A DNA stretch of 64,000 bases from NCBI RefSeq assembly GCF_003350295.1, contig NZ_QLYY01000011.1:124001-188000 (forward strand), in the 5' to 3' direction. Positions 50,138-59,619 of the stretch are shown here, one piece after another. The notes under the pieces are model-generated. The model was not told where the DNA came from, searched no databases, and was given only the letters and a program-made list of their open reading frames with translations. Position numbers and translations under genes: made by a program. Each line of letters begins with the position of its first letter. Position 1 is the stretch's first letter. The DNA comes from Vibrio tetraodonis (GTDB taxonomy: Bacteria > Pseudomonadota > Gammaproteobacteria > Enterobacterales > Vibrionaceae).

Positions 50138-51028
50138 ATGAATATCCGTGATTTCGAGTATTTGGTGGCTCTGGCAGAACATAATCATTTCCGTAAAGCC
50201 GCAGAAGCGTGCTTTGTCAGTCAACCGACCTTGAGTGGCCAAATTCGTAAATTGGAGGATGAGATAGGCACGGCCTTATTAGAGCGAAGCAGTCGGCGCG
50301 TTTTATTCACTGACGCTGGTCTTCAGTTGGTTGGGCAAGCAAAGCGAATTTTATCTGAGGTGAAAACCTTCCGTGATATGGCGAGCGGCCAAGGAAAAGC
50401 CATGACAGGCCCTATGCATATCGGTTTTATCCCAACCGTTGGCCCGTACTTACTGCCTAAAATCGTCCCTGTACTAAAAGAGCAATTTCCTGAGCTTGAA
50501 TTGTTTTTACATGAGGCTCAGACCAATCAACTGGTTAAGCAGCTAGAAGATGGTAAGTTAGATTGTTTAGTTTTGGCTTCTGTAGCTGAAACCGAACCAT
50601 TTAAGGAAATTGAAGTTTATGAAGAGCCACTAAGTATTGCTGTTCCTTGTGATCATCCGTGGGCAAAGCTAGATAAAGTCGATATGTTGGAGTTGAATGG
50701 TAAAACGGTATTAGCATTAGGAGATGGTCATTGCCTAAGAGATCAGGCTTTAGGCTTTTGTTTTGCTGCTGGAGCAAAAGATGATGAGCGTTTTAAAGCG
50801 ACGAGCCTTGAAACATTGCGTAACATGGTAGCTGCAGGTGCGGGTATTACCTTGTTACCTGAATTATCTTTACCCAAAGAAAAATATAAAGATGGCGTTT
50901 GCTATGTAAAAGCGACAAACCCAGTGCCTTCTCGAAGCATTGTTGTCGCTTATCGCCCTGGCTCTCCACTACGAGCTCGTTTTGAACAATTAGCCGAAGC
51001 TATAAGACAGCAGTTAGAGAAGAAATAA
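50138..51028 (+). CDS. oxyR: Peroxide-sensing transcriptional regulator OxyR
   Basis: This is a 296-residue LysR-type regulator. MNIRDFEYLVALAEHNHFRK begins the helix-turn-helix domain, and the redox cysteines fall at C199 and C208 in CLRDQALGFC when numbering from ATG 50138, exactly as in E. coli OxyR. This supports 50138 over the longer frame from 50057. Peroxide forms the C199-C208 disulfide and activates antioxidant genes; the divergent Prx-Grx gene is a likely target. It converges with mrcA. Confidence 0.96.
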   Translation: MNIRDFEYLVALAEHNHFRKAAEACFVSQPTLSGQIRKLEDEIGTALLERSSRRVLFTDAGLQLVGQAKRILSEVKTFRDMASGQGKAMTGPMHIGFIPTVGPYLLPKIVPVLKEQFPELELFLHEAQTNQLVKQLEDGKLDCLVLASVAETEPFKEIEVYEEPLSIAVPCDHPWAKLDKVDMLELNGKTVLALGDGHCLRDQALGFCFAAGAKDDERFKATSLETLRNMVAAGAGITLLPELSLPKEKYKDGVCYVKATNPVPSRSIVVAYRPGSPLRARFEQLAEAIRQQLEKK

Positions 51029-51078
51029 TCTCTTAGGCGTGAAAAGGTACAATCTTTTTAACGCGGCTTGTTGGAATA

Positions 51079-51102
51079 CTCCCGATAGTGTTATATCGGG
51101 AG
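51079..51102. terminator. Hairpin between oxyR and mrcA
   Basis: CTCCCGATA (51079-51087) and TATCGGGAG (51094-51102) form a perfect 9-bp stem with a 6-base loop between convergent genes. The following T content is low, so it is a moderate candidate. Confidence 0.5.
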
Positions 51103-51109
51103 ATATCAC

Positions 51110-53635
51110 TTAGAAGAGTTCTTCGTTTTCTGCTGAGGTATAGATACTGTCTGTCACCTCATCGCTGACAAAGTCTTTTGGCTCTGTATCTTCCAGAAAA
51201 TACTCAAACATCGAACTTGCATCAAACTTATTAGTCAATAAGCCCGAGTTACGATCGATTCTCACCCTGACAATATTGGCGGGAATTTCTTTTTCCTGAG
51301 ATGGAACGCCAGCCAAAGCGACTTTCATAAAGTCGACCCAAGCGGGCTGGGCTGTTCTAGCGCCCGCTTCTACGCCCGAATTTTGATCTTTACCAAGATT
51401 GCTATTGGGTACAGTGCGGCCTAGCTTACGAGTATGATCGTCAAAGCCTACCCAAGAGATTGCCACCATACCGGGACCATAGCCATTATACCAAGTGTCC
51501 TTGGAATCGTTGGTTGTACCGGTTTTACCACCAATATCTCGGCGTTTGAGTGCTTGCGCTCTCCATCCAGTTCCGTTCCAGCCCGTACCTTCACTCCAGT
51601 TGCCTCCCCCCCAAATGTTGCTGTACATCATTTCTCGGACCAAAAATGCGGTTTGCTCTGAAATGACTTGAGGGGCATATTGGGCACTCTGCTCAACATC
51701 AATGGGATCAATATCCTGCTCTAAAAACTCATTGCTTTGCTCATCTGAGCCTTCAGAAAGGCATGAATCACGACAAATTATTTTAGGCTTCGCCTCAAAC
51801 TCTAAATCACCAAAAGGGCCTTCGACTTTACTGATGTAATAGGGCTCGACATAGTAGCCACCGTTGGCAAATACCGAGTATCCTTGCGCCATCTTCATCG
51901 GAGTTAAACTGCCTGCGCCCAGCGCTATAGTCTCAGAGCGAGGTAACTGATCAATGTCAAAGCCAAAGCGAGTCAAATATTGGCGTGTTTCATCGAGTCC
52001 AACCTCTCGTAGCACTCGAACGGCCATGACATTTTTGGATTGAGCGAGGCCAATTCGTAAGCGGGTCGGTCCTATATATGTTGGCGGGGAGTTTTTCGGA
52101 CGCCACGCTGTCCCTTGGCTTTTATCCCACTGGTTAATCGGGGCGTCGTTCACTAAGGTTGCGAGAGTTAACCCTTTATCTATAGCTGCGGAGTAAATAA
52201 AAGGTTTAATACTTGAGCCAACTTGTCTTACTGATTGAGTGGCACGATTAAACTTATTGTGGACAAAGTTGAATCCACCAATAAGAGAAAGAACAGCACC
52301 ATTTTCAGGGTTCATTGCGACAAAGGCAGTATTCGCATTGGGTACTTGGCCCAGATGCCAGGTTGTACTTTGCTCGTGGTTATCAGTAAGTGTCTCTATT
52401 GGGCGCACCCAAATTTGTTCTCCTGCCGTAAGCACTTCAGTGGCTGAGCTTGGGGCAGGCCCTTGTCGCTCATCAGTCAAAAACTTACGAGCCCACTTGA
52501 TACCGTCCCAATCTAGGGTTTGAGCGCCTTGATTTTTTACCCAAACTTTAGCTTGCTGAGTTGTGACACTGGTTACTACCGCAGGAGTAAGCTCACCGTA
52601 TGTGGGAACTTTGGATAGTATCTTATCTATTTCTTGAGTGTTTAGTGGTGTCTGACCTTCTTGCCAAAGAACTTTTTCTGCACCTCGGTAGCCGTGTCTT
52701 TCATCGTAGGCAATTAAGTTGTTGATACTGGCCTCATTCGCGGCTGACTGCAGCTTAGAATCGACTGTAGTATAAACATTCATGCCTGAAGTATATGCTT
52801 CTTCTCCATATTGAGACACCATCCAAGCACGCGCGAGTTCGGCAACATAAGGTGCATTAAGCTCTATTTCTGCGCCGTGATAACGTGAAATAATGACCTC
52901 ATTTCGTGCTTGGTCGTATTCGGCTTGAGTGATGTATTCTTCATTCAACATGCGCTGGAGAACGACATTTCTGCGGTTGGTTGCGCGCTCAATGGAGTAG
53001 ATCGGGTTCATGGTCGAAGGTGCTTTTGGCATGCCTGCAAGAGTTGCAACTTCGCTCAGGGTGAGATCCTTTATATCTTTGCCAAAGTACGTTTGTGCTG
53101 CTGCGCCAAAACCATAAGAACGGTAACCCAAGAAAATCTTATTGACATACAACTCCATAATTTCTTGCTTACTGAGTAGTTGTTCAATGTGAATGGCAAT
53201 AAAAATCTCTTTAATTTTACGCATAATCTTCTTCTCGTTTGAGAGGAAAAAATTACGTGCCAGCTGCTGAGTAATAGTACTTGCGCCCTGTTTTGCTGAG
53301 CCTGAAACGGCGACGACCAGTGCAGCACGGGTAATACCAATTGGATCAATGCCCGGGTGCTCGTAGAAGCGACTGTCTTCAGTTGCTATCAGTGCTTCGA
53401 TTAGGTGAGGTGGAATTTCGTCATAAGTGACAGGTATACGTCGCTTTTCCCCAAACTGAGAGATGAGTTTGCCGTCTTGACTAAATATCTGCATAGGCGT
53501 TTGCAGTTTTACATCTCTTAATGTTGCAACATCGGGCAACTCAGGTTTGACATAAAGATAGAAACCAAAAATGGTTCCAATCCCAAGCAGTGTGCAAACC
53601 AATACGAAAATAAACAATCGCTTTATGAACTTCAC
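51110..53635 (-). CDS. mrcA: Penicillin-binding protein 1A
   Basis: This is an 841-residue bifunctional peptidoglycan synthase. One N-terminal membrane anchor (about residues 7-29) is followed by the glycosyltransferase domain with ATEDSRFYEHPGID and KQGASTITQQLARNFFLS, then the transpeptidase domain with SVRQVGSSIKPFIYSAAI (SxxK serine), SKN (AQSKNVMAV) and KTGTTNDSKD. It inserts and crosslinks cell-wall strands. GTG is the start, with CAGGGA upstream. It is divergent from pilM, as in many gammaproteobacteria. Confidence 0.97.
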   Translation of the reverse strand: MKFIKRLFIFVLVCTLLGIGTIFGFYLYVKPELPDVATLRDVKLQTPMQIFSQDGKLISQFGEKRRIPVTYDEIPPHLIEALIATEDSRFYEHPGIDPIGITRAALVVAVSGSAKQGASTITQQLARNFFLSNEKKIMRKIKEIFIAIHIEQLLSKQEIMELYVNKIFLGYRSYGFGAAAQTYFGKDIKDLTLSEVATLAGMPKAPSTMNPIYSIERATNRRNVVLQRMLNEEYITQAEYDQARNEVIISRYHGAEIELNAPYVAELARAWMVSQYGEEAYTSGMNVYTTVDSKLQSAANEASINNLIAYDERHGYRGAEKVLWQEGQTPLNTQEIDKILSKVPTYGELTPAVVTSVTTQQAKVWVKNQGAQTLDWDGIKWARKFLTDERQGPAPSSATEVLTAGEQIWVRPIETLTDNHEQSTTWHLGQVPNANTAFVAMNPENGAVLSLIGGFNFVHNKFNRATQSVRQVGSSIKPFIYSAAIDKGLTLATLVNDAPINQWDKSQGTAWRPKNSPPTYIGPTRLRIGLAQSKNVMAVRVLREVGLDETRQYLTRFGFDIDQLPRSETIALGAGSLTPMKMAQGYSVFANGGYYVEPYYISKVEGPFGDLEFEAKPKIICRDSCLSEGSDEQSNEFLEQDIDPIDVEQSAQYAPQVISEQTAFLVREMMYSNIWGGGNWSEGTGWNGTGWRAQALKRRDIGGKTGTTNDSKDTWYNGYGPGMVAISWVGFDDHTRKLGRTVPNSNLGKDQNSGVEAGARTAQPAWVDFMKVALAGVPSQEKEIPANIVRVRIDRNSGLLTNKFDASSMFEYFLEDTEPKDFVSDEVTDSIYTSAENEELF

Positions 53636-53776
53636 CGGAGAATCCCTGATTAATTACGCTTACGTTATGCAAACTCTTACAGTTTAAGCTAAAAACGTAG
53701 CTCATATGTGTTTATGTTCCCACAAAATCAATGATTTAAATTAGTGGGTGACGCTAACCTGACGGAGCTGAGCTGC

Positions 53777-54700
53777 ATGAGTCAATCATTCATTACAGGC
53801 GTTGATATTGGCCACAAGTCTATTAAAGCTGTGGTTTTAAAGCCCGGAAAAAACACTTGTAAACTTGTTGGTTGCTATCAAGTGTCGGTTGACGCGGACA
53901 TTCTTACTGATAATGACAGGTCAAATTATCAAGAAATTGTAAAGAAACTCAAAGAACTAAGAAAGGCTTTACCATTATTTAGTCGTAAAGTTTGTCTTAG
54001 CATTCCAGATAATCTGGTAATAACTAAGCAATTACAGTTAGATAGTCGATTAAATCAAGATGAATCTCAATTAGCCATTAAGCAGGCATTCTCTGAGCAT
54101 GCAGTGATAGAACCAAACCAACTCTACTTTGATTTTGTAGCTTTGCCCAGTCATAGCAACACTCATAACAGGGCTTATCAAGTATACGCAGCTCATAAAC
54201 ATAATATTGACGACTTGATGTCCGTTTGTGCTCAAGCAAGATTGAAACCTTTGTTCATTAACCCATGTTCATTCAATCTGATGCAAATTTGGCGAAGTGC
54301 GGTTGCTCACTATCAACAAGATAGCTGGTTACTTATTGAGTTAAATAGTTCCCAGTTGGCACTTTACTTTGAATCTGAGCTGCAAGGTTGTGTGTATCAT
54401 GTGTTTGAGGCTGGCAGCACGAAAGTCACTCTGAGCAATGGGCTTAGAAGCTTATATCTGCATATACAGCTATTGAACATCAAGCCTGAAGGCGTATGGC
54501 TGACAGGTGAGTCTCGCTTGAATCCTGAGTTAGTACTTGAGTCAATTCCTGAGTGGAAGCTTACTTATATTGTTCTGCCTTTGTTGAAATTGGTGGAATC
54601 TAATATCAACAACCAACCCCTGTTCTCCGGTGAGTTTTCTCGAGCTTTAGGAGTGGCTTTTAGCGGTAAGCAATGGTTGGAGAGCCGTGATGACACATAA
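53777..54700 (+). CDS. pilM: Type IV pilus assembly protein PilM
   Basis: This actin-like cytoplasmic protein has about 307 residues from ATG 53777 (MSQSFITGVDIGHKSIKAVV), where the GVDIG-x-SIKAV phosphate-1 motif is typical of PilM/FtsA-like folds. An 11-codon extension to 53744 is possible. PilM binds the N-terminal tail of PilN at the inner membrane. It overlaps pilN by 14 bases, so the genes are coupled. Identification rests mainly on this motif and on the order pilMNOPQ downstream of mrcA. Confidence 0.85.
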   Translation: MSQSFITGVDIGHKSIKAVVLKPGKNTCKLVGCYQVSVDADILTDNDRSNYQEIVKKLKELRKALPLFSRKVCLSIPDNLVITKQLQLDSRLNQDESQLAIKQAFSEHAVIEPNQLYFDFVALPSHSNTHNRAYQVYAAHKHNIDDLMSVCAQARLKPLFINPCSFNLMQIWRSAVAHYQQDSWLLIELNSSQLALYFESELQGCVYHVFEAGSTKVTLSNGLRSLYLHIQLLNIKPEGVWLTGESRLNPELVLESIPEWKLTYIVLPLLKLVESNINNQPLFSGEFSRALGVAFSGKQWLESRDDT

Positions 54701-55247
54701 CATCAACCTTGTCCCCTGGAGAGAGAGGCATCATAGAGAACAATTGCGCCGGCTGATCCTTAGTTTGTGTTTGGTTACTGCGTTGGGCATTTTTATCAGT
54801 CGTGAACTGACATATTACCTTGCATCACAAGTCGCCATTCAGCAGTTAAGGGTGTTGAAGCTGAATGAGCGAATTCAATGGCTTGAGCAAAGAAAAAAGC
54901 AAGTACATGCGCTGCGTCAGGATATAGACACAATTAAAGCTAACATTAGTCACTTGGCGAGATTAGATGCTAAGCGCTCTTATCCTCTTATTACGATGCA
55001 GACTCTAGCTGCGTTGATACCAGAAGACGTTTATTTCAATCATATTAGTTTGAGTGGTGCACGAGTTGACGTTCAAGGGGTTGCTACAACCGCGAAGGGG
55101 ATTGACACGCTTCTTACTAATCTAAGTGAATCTTCTCAAACGCATTCGGTACTGATGTCAGAGCTGCGTTCTTATCAGCAAGATGCTCAGCTCGGCTATC
55201 AATCATTTTCGCTGCAATTTTCATTGGTTGAAGATGCTTATGATTGA
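54687..55247 (+). CDS. pilN: Type IV pilus inner-membrane protein PilN
   Basis: This is a 186-residue protein. MMTHNINLVPWRERHHREQ carries the INLLPWRE-type motif that binds PilM; one membrane segment (about residues 24-41) is followed by a coiled coil and a periplasmic alpha-beta domain. It forms a heterodimer with PilO. The start overlaps pilM and the end overlaps pilO. Confidence 0.9.
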   Translation: MMTHNINLVPWRERHHREQLRRLILSLCLVTALGIFISRELTYYLASQVAIQQLRVLKLNERIQWLEQRKKQVHALRQDIDTIKANISHLARLDAKRSYPLITMQTLAALIPEDVYFNHISLSGARVDVQGVATTAKGIDTLLTNLSESSQTHSVLMSELRSYQQDAQLGYQSFSLQFSLVEDAYD

Positions 55248-55824
55248 GTCTGATTACTTTGCCTCTCTTTCGATTACTAAGCTTAGCCGAGTAGTCCAAG
55301 TCCGTTTGCTTGGTGGCTACCTAGCCTTTGTCTTAATGGTTGGTTTTTTGCTTTATATACGACCGCACATGGTTTTGCTCGACTCTTTGCTAAGTAAAGA
55401 GCGTCTATTAAAGCAAACGCTAGACTCAACCAGTAGCACTGTGTTGCCCTATAAAAAACTACAGAGTGAGCTAAGAGCACTGCAAAAAATGGACAATCGA
55501 TTGAAGGAGCAATTATCGTCTCCTGCAAGGCTGCCAAAAGTGGTTAAAGATTTAAGCGCGTTAGCAGAACAAAATTCTTTGCAGATATCGAGCATTATTC
55601 AAATCGGTACAGTAAAAGCCAATCATAGGTTTAAACCAGAACTTGAAATTGAGCTTTATGGTGAGTATCGAGAACTCGTCGCCTTTTTTCATTTTGTCTC
55701 TAATGCCCCTTCTTTTATTCAGTTTAAAAGTGTTGATTGGACTAGACGTAAGGGTGATGGCCTGCGTATGAAGGGGACACTTACTCTTGGTATGGGGAGT
55801 TTTGAACTTGATAACAAGAGCTAA
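55240..55824 (+). CDS. pilO: Type IV pilus inner-membrane protein PilO
   Basis: This bitopic protein has about 194 residues if it starts at ATG 55240; another in-frame ATG is at 55234 and a longer frame from 55183 lies inside pilN. One membrane helix (about residues 24-42) is followed by a coiled coil (DSLLSKERLLKQTL region) and a periplasmic ferredoxin-like domain with the LAEQNSLQISSI stretch common in PilO. It pairs with PilN and contacts PilP. Confidence 0.82.
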   Translation: MIESDYFASLSITKLSRVVQVRLLGGYLAFVLMVGFLLYIRPHMVLLDSLLSKERLLKQTLDSTSSTVLPYKKLQSELRALQKMDNRLKEQLSSPARLPKVVKDLSALAEQNSLQISSIIQIGTVKANHRFKPELEIELYGEYRELVAFFHFVSNAPSFIQFKSVDWTRRKGDGLRMKGTLTLGMGSFELDNKS

Positions 55825-56326
55825 AATTGTTGCGTTGTTGTGTGGTTTTTTATGTGGCTGCAAAGCGAATCAAGAACCTTTGTTATTAGAAGTCAGTGAT
55901 ACACAGAGAGATGTATCTGAACCTATTAGTGACTTTGCGCAGCTGCATAGTGGCTTTTCCAAATATAGTTTGGATGCATCCTTTGAACTAAAACGCGATC
56001 CTTTTTCTATTCCAGAGTCGATTAATAAAGCCACCCGCTCAAGCAATCAATGCCCGCAGTCAGATAATTTTTCAAATCACAATTCGATCAACCTGCCATT
56101 GGATGATTTGAGATTAGCTGGGGTTGTCGGGCGGAAAACAGACTATATCGCTTTAATTGAGCTTCCTAGCGGGGAGGTAATAAGAGGAGTTATTGGACAG
56201 AGGATTGGTCTTGAACAGAACATAATAACCGACATTAGTTCAAAGGTACTCACGATAAGCCGATGGACTCTGGAGGATGGGCAATGTCAATTGGTAGCAG
56301 ACACTAGATTGAAAATCTCACGTTAG
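55808..56326 (+). CDS. pilP: Type IV pilus lipoprotein PilP
   Basis: This periplasmic lipoprotein has a short signal sequence (ITRAKIVALLCGFLCGC) with a lipobox cysteine (LCGC) near residue 16. The C-terminal domain (about residues 85-170: LDDLRLAGVVGRKTDYIALIE, VIGQRIG) is the PilP fold that binds PilQ. The start is uncertain: TTG at 55808 lies nine bases after GGGGAG, with TTG 55802 and TTG 55787 as alternatives; no ATG is available. The gene overlaps pilO and precedes pilQ by 10 bases. Confidence 0.82.
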   Translation: MITRAKIVALLCGFLCGCKANQEPLLLEVSDTQRDVSEPISDFAQLHSGFSKYSLDASFELKRDPFSIPESINKATRSSNQCPQSDNFSNHNSINLPLDDLRLAGVVGRKTDYIALIELPSGEVIRGVIGQRIGLEQNIITDISSKVLTISRWTLEDGQCQLVADTRLKISR

Positions 56327-56336
56327 GATTAACTAA

Positions 56337-57695
56337 ATGGAGAAAAACAGAATTGGTAAAAGTTTGCCCTTATTAATTGGCTTATTTTTCTATTGTCAGT
56401 TTATCCACGCTGAGGAGCATTTTCCTTCTTATCAAGATAATATTCAAAAAGTGGATATCAGTGATCGCAGGCTATCGGTTAACTTTGAAGATATTCCTGT
56501 ACGGAGCGCGTTGCAGCAAATAGCCGATTACAGCGACTTTAATATTGTGGTGTCTGATTCTGTATCTGGGTCTGTGACGTTGAGGATCAACGATGTTTAC
56601 TGGTCGCAACTGCTCGATATGATTTTGTTGGTTAAGGGACTTGATAAGCGCCAGATTGGTAACGGTTTGTTGGTATTTAAAAAAACAGATGCAAACTTCA
56701 TTGATGATGCTTTAGTGCCTGAACCGCAATCATTGCAGTCTGCAATTATTGCCATGCGTTTTGCCAATGCCACAGATATCGCAGCAATATTAGGAGATGA
56801 TGCGGCAACCTCCATGCTGTCAGAGCACGGTGCTATTTCTGTAGATACAAGAACCAATGCGCTTTTGATTCGCGATAAAACCACTCATATTGAGGCGATG
56901 AAAGTCATTATCTCGGCACTTGATGTACCTGTAAAACAAGTACAAATAGAAGCGCGTATTGTGAGTTTGAGTGAAGGTGATGTTCAAGAACTGGGTGTTC
57001 GTTGGGGACTCAATACGATTAAGGGCAATTATACTCTTGGCGGTTCGATAGAAAATAATTTATCAAACATAAGCTTATATTCAGAGGGTGAATCCAGCAT
57101 TGATGACTTCCTTAATGTTGATCTTTCAGTTGCATCTAACACTGCCTCGACAATTGCTTTTCAAGTCGCTAAATTGGGTGGTGGAGTCTTGCTTGATCTT
57201 GAGTTATCGGCGCTGCAAAGAGAATCAAGAGCTGAGGTTATTTCTAGCCCACGTTTGATTACTACCAACAAGCAAGCTGCGTACATAGAACAAGGTACAG
57301 AAATTCCTTATTTGGAAGCAGCTTCGAGCGGCGCTACCAGCGTTAACTTTAAAAAGGCGGTATTAAGCCTCAAGGTAACGCCTCAGATAACCGCCGATAA
57401 TCGCTTAATCCTTGACCTGAAGGTTACGCAAGATAGGCCTGGTCAAGTTGTGAAAACAGGCACGGGTGAAGCTGTCGCTATAGATACTCAACGCATTGGT
57501 ACTCAGGTGCTAGTTAATGATGGCGAGACGATAGTGTTGGGCGGCATTTATCAGCACAGTGTGTCAGATGCCGTTGATAAAGTGCCACTTTTGGGCGACA
57601 TACCGTTATTGGGAGGGTTTTTTCGTCGGAGTTATCAGCAAATGGGTAAAAGTGAACTGCTTATTTTTGTCACACCGACTTTGATTATTCCGTAA
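56337..57695 (+). CDS. pilQ: Type IV pilus outer-membrane secretin PilQ
   Basis: This is a 452-residue secretin with an N-terminal signal peptide (LPLLIGLFFYCQFIHA). A short N-domain (about residues 36-95, VNFEDIPVRSALQQIADYSD) is followed by a secretin N-domain and the C-terminal secretin channel (VISSPRLITTNKQAAYIEQGTE, VKKVPLLGDIPLLGGFF-type end). It is shorter than many PilQ proteins because it lacks the repeated AMIN peptidoglycan-binding domains. It forms the outer-membrane pore for the pilus. AGGA precedes the ATG. Confidence 0.93.
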   Translation: MEKNRIGKSLPLLIGLFFYCQFIHAEEHFPSYQDNIQKVDISDRRLSVNFEDIPVRSALQQIADYSDFNIVVSDSVSGSVTLRINDVYWSQLLDMILLVKGLDKRQIGNGLLVFKKTDANFIDDALVPEPQSLQSAIIAMRFANATDIAAILGDDAATSMLSEHGAISVDTRTNALLIRDKTTHIEAMKVIISALDVPVKQVQIEARIVSLSEGDVQELGVRWGLNTIKGNYTLGGSIENNLSNISLYSEGESSIDDFLNVDLSVASNTASTIAFQVAKLGGGVLLDLELSALQRESRAEVISSPRLITTNKQAAYIEQGTEIPYLEAASSGATSVNFKKAVLSLKVTPQITADNRLILDLKVTQDRPGQVVKTGTGEAVAIDTQRIGTQVLVNDGETIVLGGIYQHSVSDAVDKVPLLGDIPLLGGFFRRSYQQMGKSELLIFVTPTLIIP

Positions 57696-57938
57696 GGCAA
57701 TAGAGCAAATTAATAGGGTGTTAATTGCATGAAACTTAAGCACAAAAAATAATTATCCCCTAGCAAATCGAAAATGAGATGAAAATAAATTTGCAATAGT
57801 GTCACCTTACCTAGATAATTTCGGGTCTTATCACGAATTATCTGTGAGGAATTGGTGCCACAGGCATATCTCGGGCTGGATTTATCTGGCTTTCTTGTGG
57901 CGATGTCATTGAATTAACGTTGTAAATTACTGCTTAAC

Positions 57939-58457
57939 ATGGCTGAAAAACGCAATATTTTTCTTGTTGGACCTATGGGTGCTGGCAAAAGTACAATTGG
58001 TAGACATCTCGCTCAACAGCTTCATATGGAGTTTGTGGATTCGGATACCGTAATTGAAGAACGCACAGGTGCTGATATCGCTTGGGTATTTGACGTAGAA
58101 GGTGAAGACGGCTTTCGTGTGCGTGAAGAAAGGGTGATCAACGATCTGACCGAAGAGCAAGGTATTGTTCTGGCGACAGGTGGTGGTTCAATCAATAGCA
58201 GAGAAAACCGCAATCGTCTTTCTGCGCGCGGAATTGTTGTTTATCTGGAAACAACAATAGAGAAGCAACTTGCACGTACTAATCGTGACAAAAAACGTCC
58301 TTTATTACAGACGGATAACCCGCGAGATGTGCTAGAGTCGCTAGCTGGTGAACGTAACCCTCTTTATGAGGAAATTGCGGACTACACAGTGCGAACTGAC
58401 GAGCAAAGTGCAAAAGTGGTAGCCAACCAGATTGTAAAAATGCTAGAAGAACGTTAA
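57939..58457 (+). CDS. aroK: Shikimate kinase I
   Basis: This is a 172-residue kinase. Walker [16 protein letters not shown] (near residues 11-25), [23 protein letters not shown] and ATGGGSI are shikimate kinase motifs. It phosphorylates shikimate in chorismate synthesis. aroB follows after 31 bases, forming the aroK-aroB-damX-dam-rpe-gph-trpS cluster typical of gammaproteobacteria. No strong ribosome-binding site is visible. Confidence 0.96.
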   Translation: MAEKRNIFLVGPMGAGKSTIGRHLAQQLHMEFVDSDTVIEERTGADIAWVFDVEGEDGFRVREERVINDLTEEQGIVLATGGGSINSRENRNRLSARGIVVYLETTIEKQLARTNRDKKRPLLQTDNPRDVLESLAGERNPLYEEIADYTVRTDEQSAKVVANQIVKMLEER

Positions 58458-58488
58458 TACGTTAAATATTAGCAACTGGAGAATACCC

Positions 58489-59577
58489 ATGGGAAGGATT
58501 ACGGTCAGCTTAGGTGAGCGTAGCTATCCAATTTCAATTGGTGCCGGATTATTTAGTGATCCGGCCCACCTTTCATTTTTATCTGCCAAACAAAAAGTGG
58601 TTGTGATCACTAACGTCACGGTTGCTCCATTATATGCACATAAAATACTAACTCTTCTTGAACACATTGGCTGTGAGGCATCAGTGCTTGAATTGCCTGA
58701 TGGTGAGCAATATAAATCACTGGATACCTTCAATACTGTCATGAGCTATTTGCTCGAAGGTAATTATGCTCGTGACGTGGTGGTAATTGCTCTTGGTGGT
58801 GGGGTTATTGGTGATCTTGTTGGATTTTCGGCAGCCTGTTATCAACGTGGCGTTGATTTTATCCAGATCCCGACGACTCTGTTATCTCAAGTCGATTCAT
58901 CTGTTGGCGGCAAAACCGCAGTCAATCATAAGCTAGGCAAAAATATGATAGGGGCTTTCTATCAGCCTAAATCCGTTATTATTGACACTGATTGTCTGAA
59001 AACCTTACCAGCGAGAGAGTTTGCTGCAGGTATCGCTGAAGTGATTAAATACGGGATTATCTACGACGAGGCCTTTTTTGTCTGGTTGGAAGATAACCTT
59101 GACGACTTATATGCGTTAGATGAGCAAGCTCTGACCTACGCGATTTCACGTTGTTGCCAAATCAAAGCTGAGGTGGTTGCAAAGGATGAAAAAGAGTCTG
59201 GTATTCGCGCCTTGCTTAATCTTGGCCATACATTTGGCCATGCGATTGAGGCTGAGTTAGGTTATGGCAAGTGGCTCCATGGTGAGGCGGTGTCTTCTGG
59301 TACCTTGATGGCGGCGAAAACAGCTGAGCTGCAAGGGCTTATTACGCCACAGCAAGTGGAGCGAATTCTCTCTATACTAAAAAAAGCACAATTGCCTGTG
59401 CATACACCAGACACCATGACTTTTGACGACTTCATGAAACACATGATGCGTGACAAGAAAGTACTTTCTGGTGAGCTGCGTTTAGTGTTACCTACTGGAA
59501 TTGGTAGCGCCGAAGTTGTGAAAGGTGTGCCTGAATCGATTATTCGACAAGCGATCGATTTTTGTCGCGATATTTGA
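58489..59577 (+). CDS. aroB: 3-dehydroquinate synthase
   Basis: This is a 362-residue NAD-dependent enzyme that cyclises [17 protein letters not shown], the NAD-binding [18 protein letters not shown] (near residues 93-110), [21 protein letters not shown] and the metal-binding [11 protein letters not shown] are present. CTGGAGAA precedes the ATG. It follows aroK in the same pathway and operon. Confidence 0.97.
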   Translation: MGRITVSLGERSYPISIGAGLFSDPAHLSFLSAKQKVVVITNVTVAPLYAHKILTLLEHIGCEASVLELPDGEQYKSLDTFNTVMSYLLEGNYARDVVVIALGGGVIGDLVGFSAACYQRGVDFIQIPTTLLSQVDSSVGGKTAVNHKLGKNMIGAFYQPKSVIIDTDCLKTLPAREFAAGIAEVIKYGIIYDEAFFVWLEDNLDDLYALDEQALTYAISRCCQIKAEVVAKDEKESGIRALLNLGHTFGHAIEAELGYGKWLHGEAVSSGTLMAAKTAELQGLITPQQVERILSILKKAQLPVHTPDTMTFDDFMKHMMRDKKVLSGELRLVLPTGIGSAEVVKGVPESIIRQAIDFCRDI

Positions 59578-59619
59578 GTTGTTTGCTTTAGACAGTAGGC
59601 TGTCATTAGGATGGTTTGA

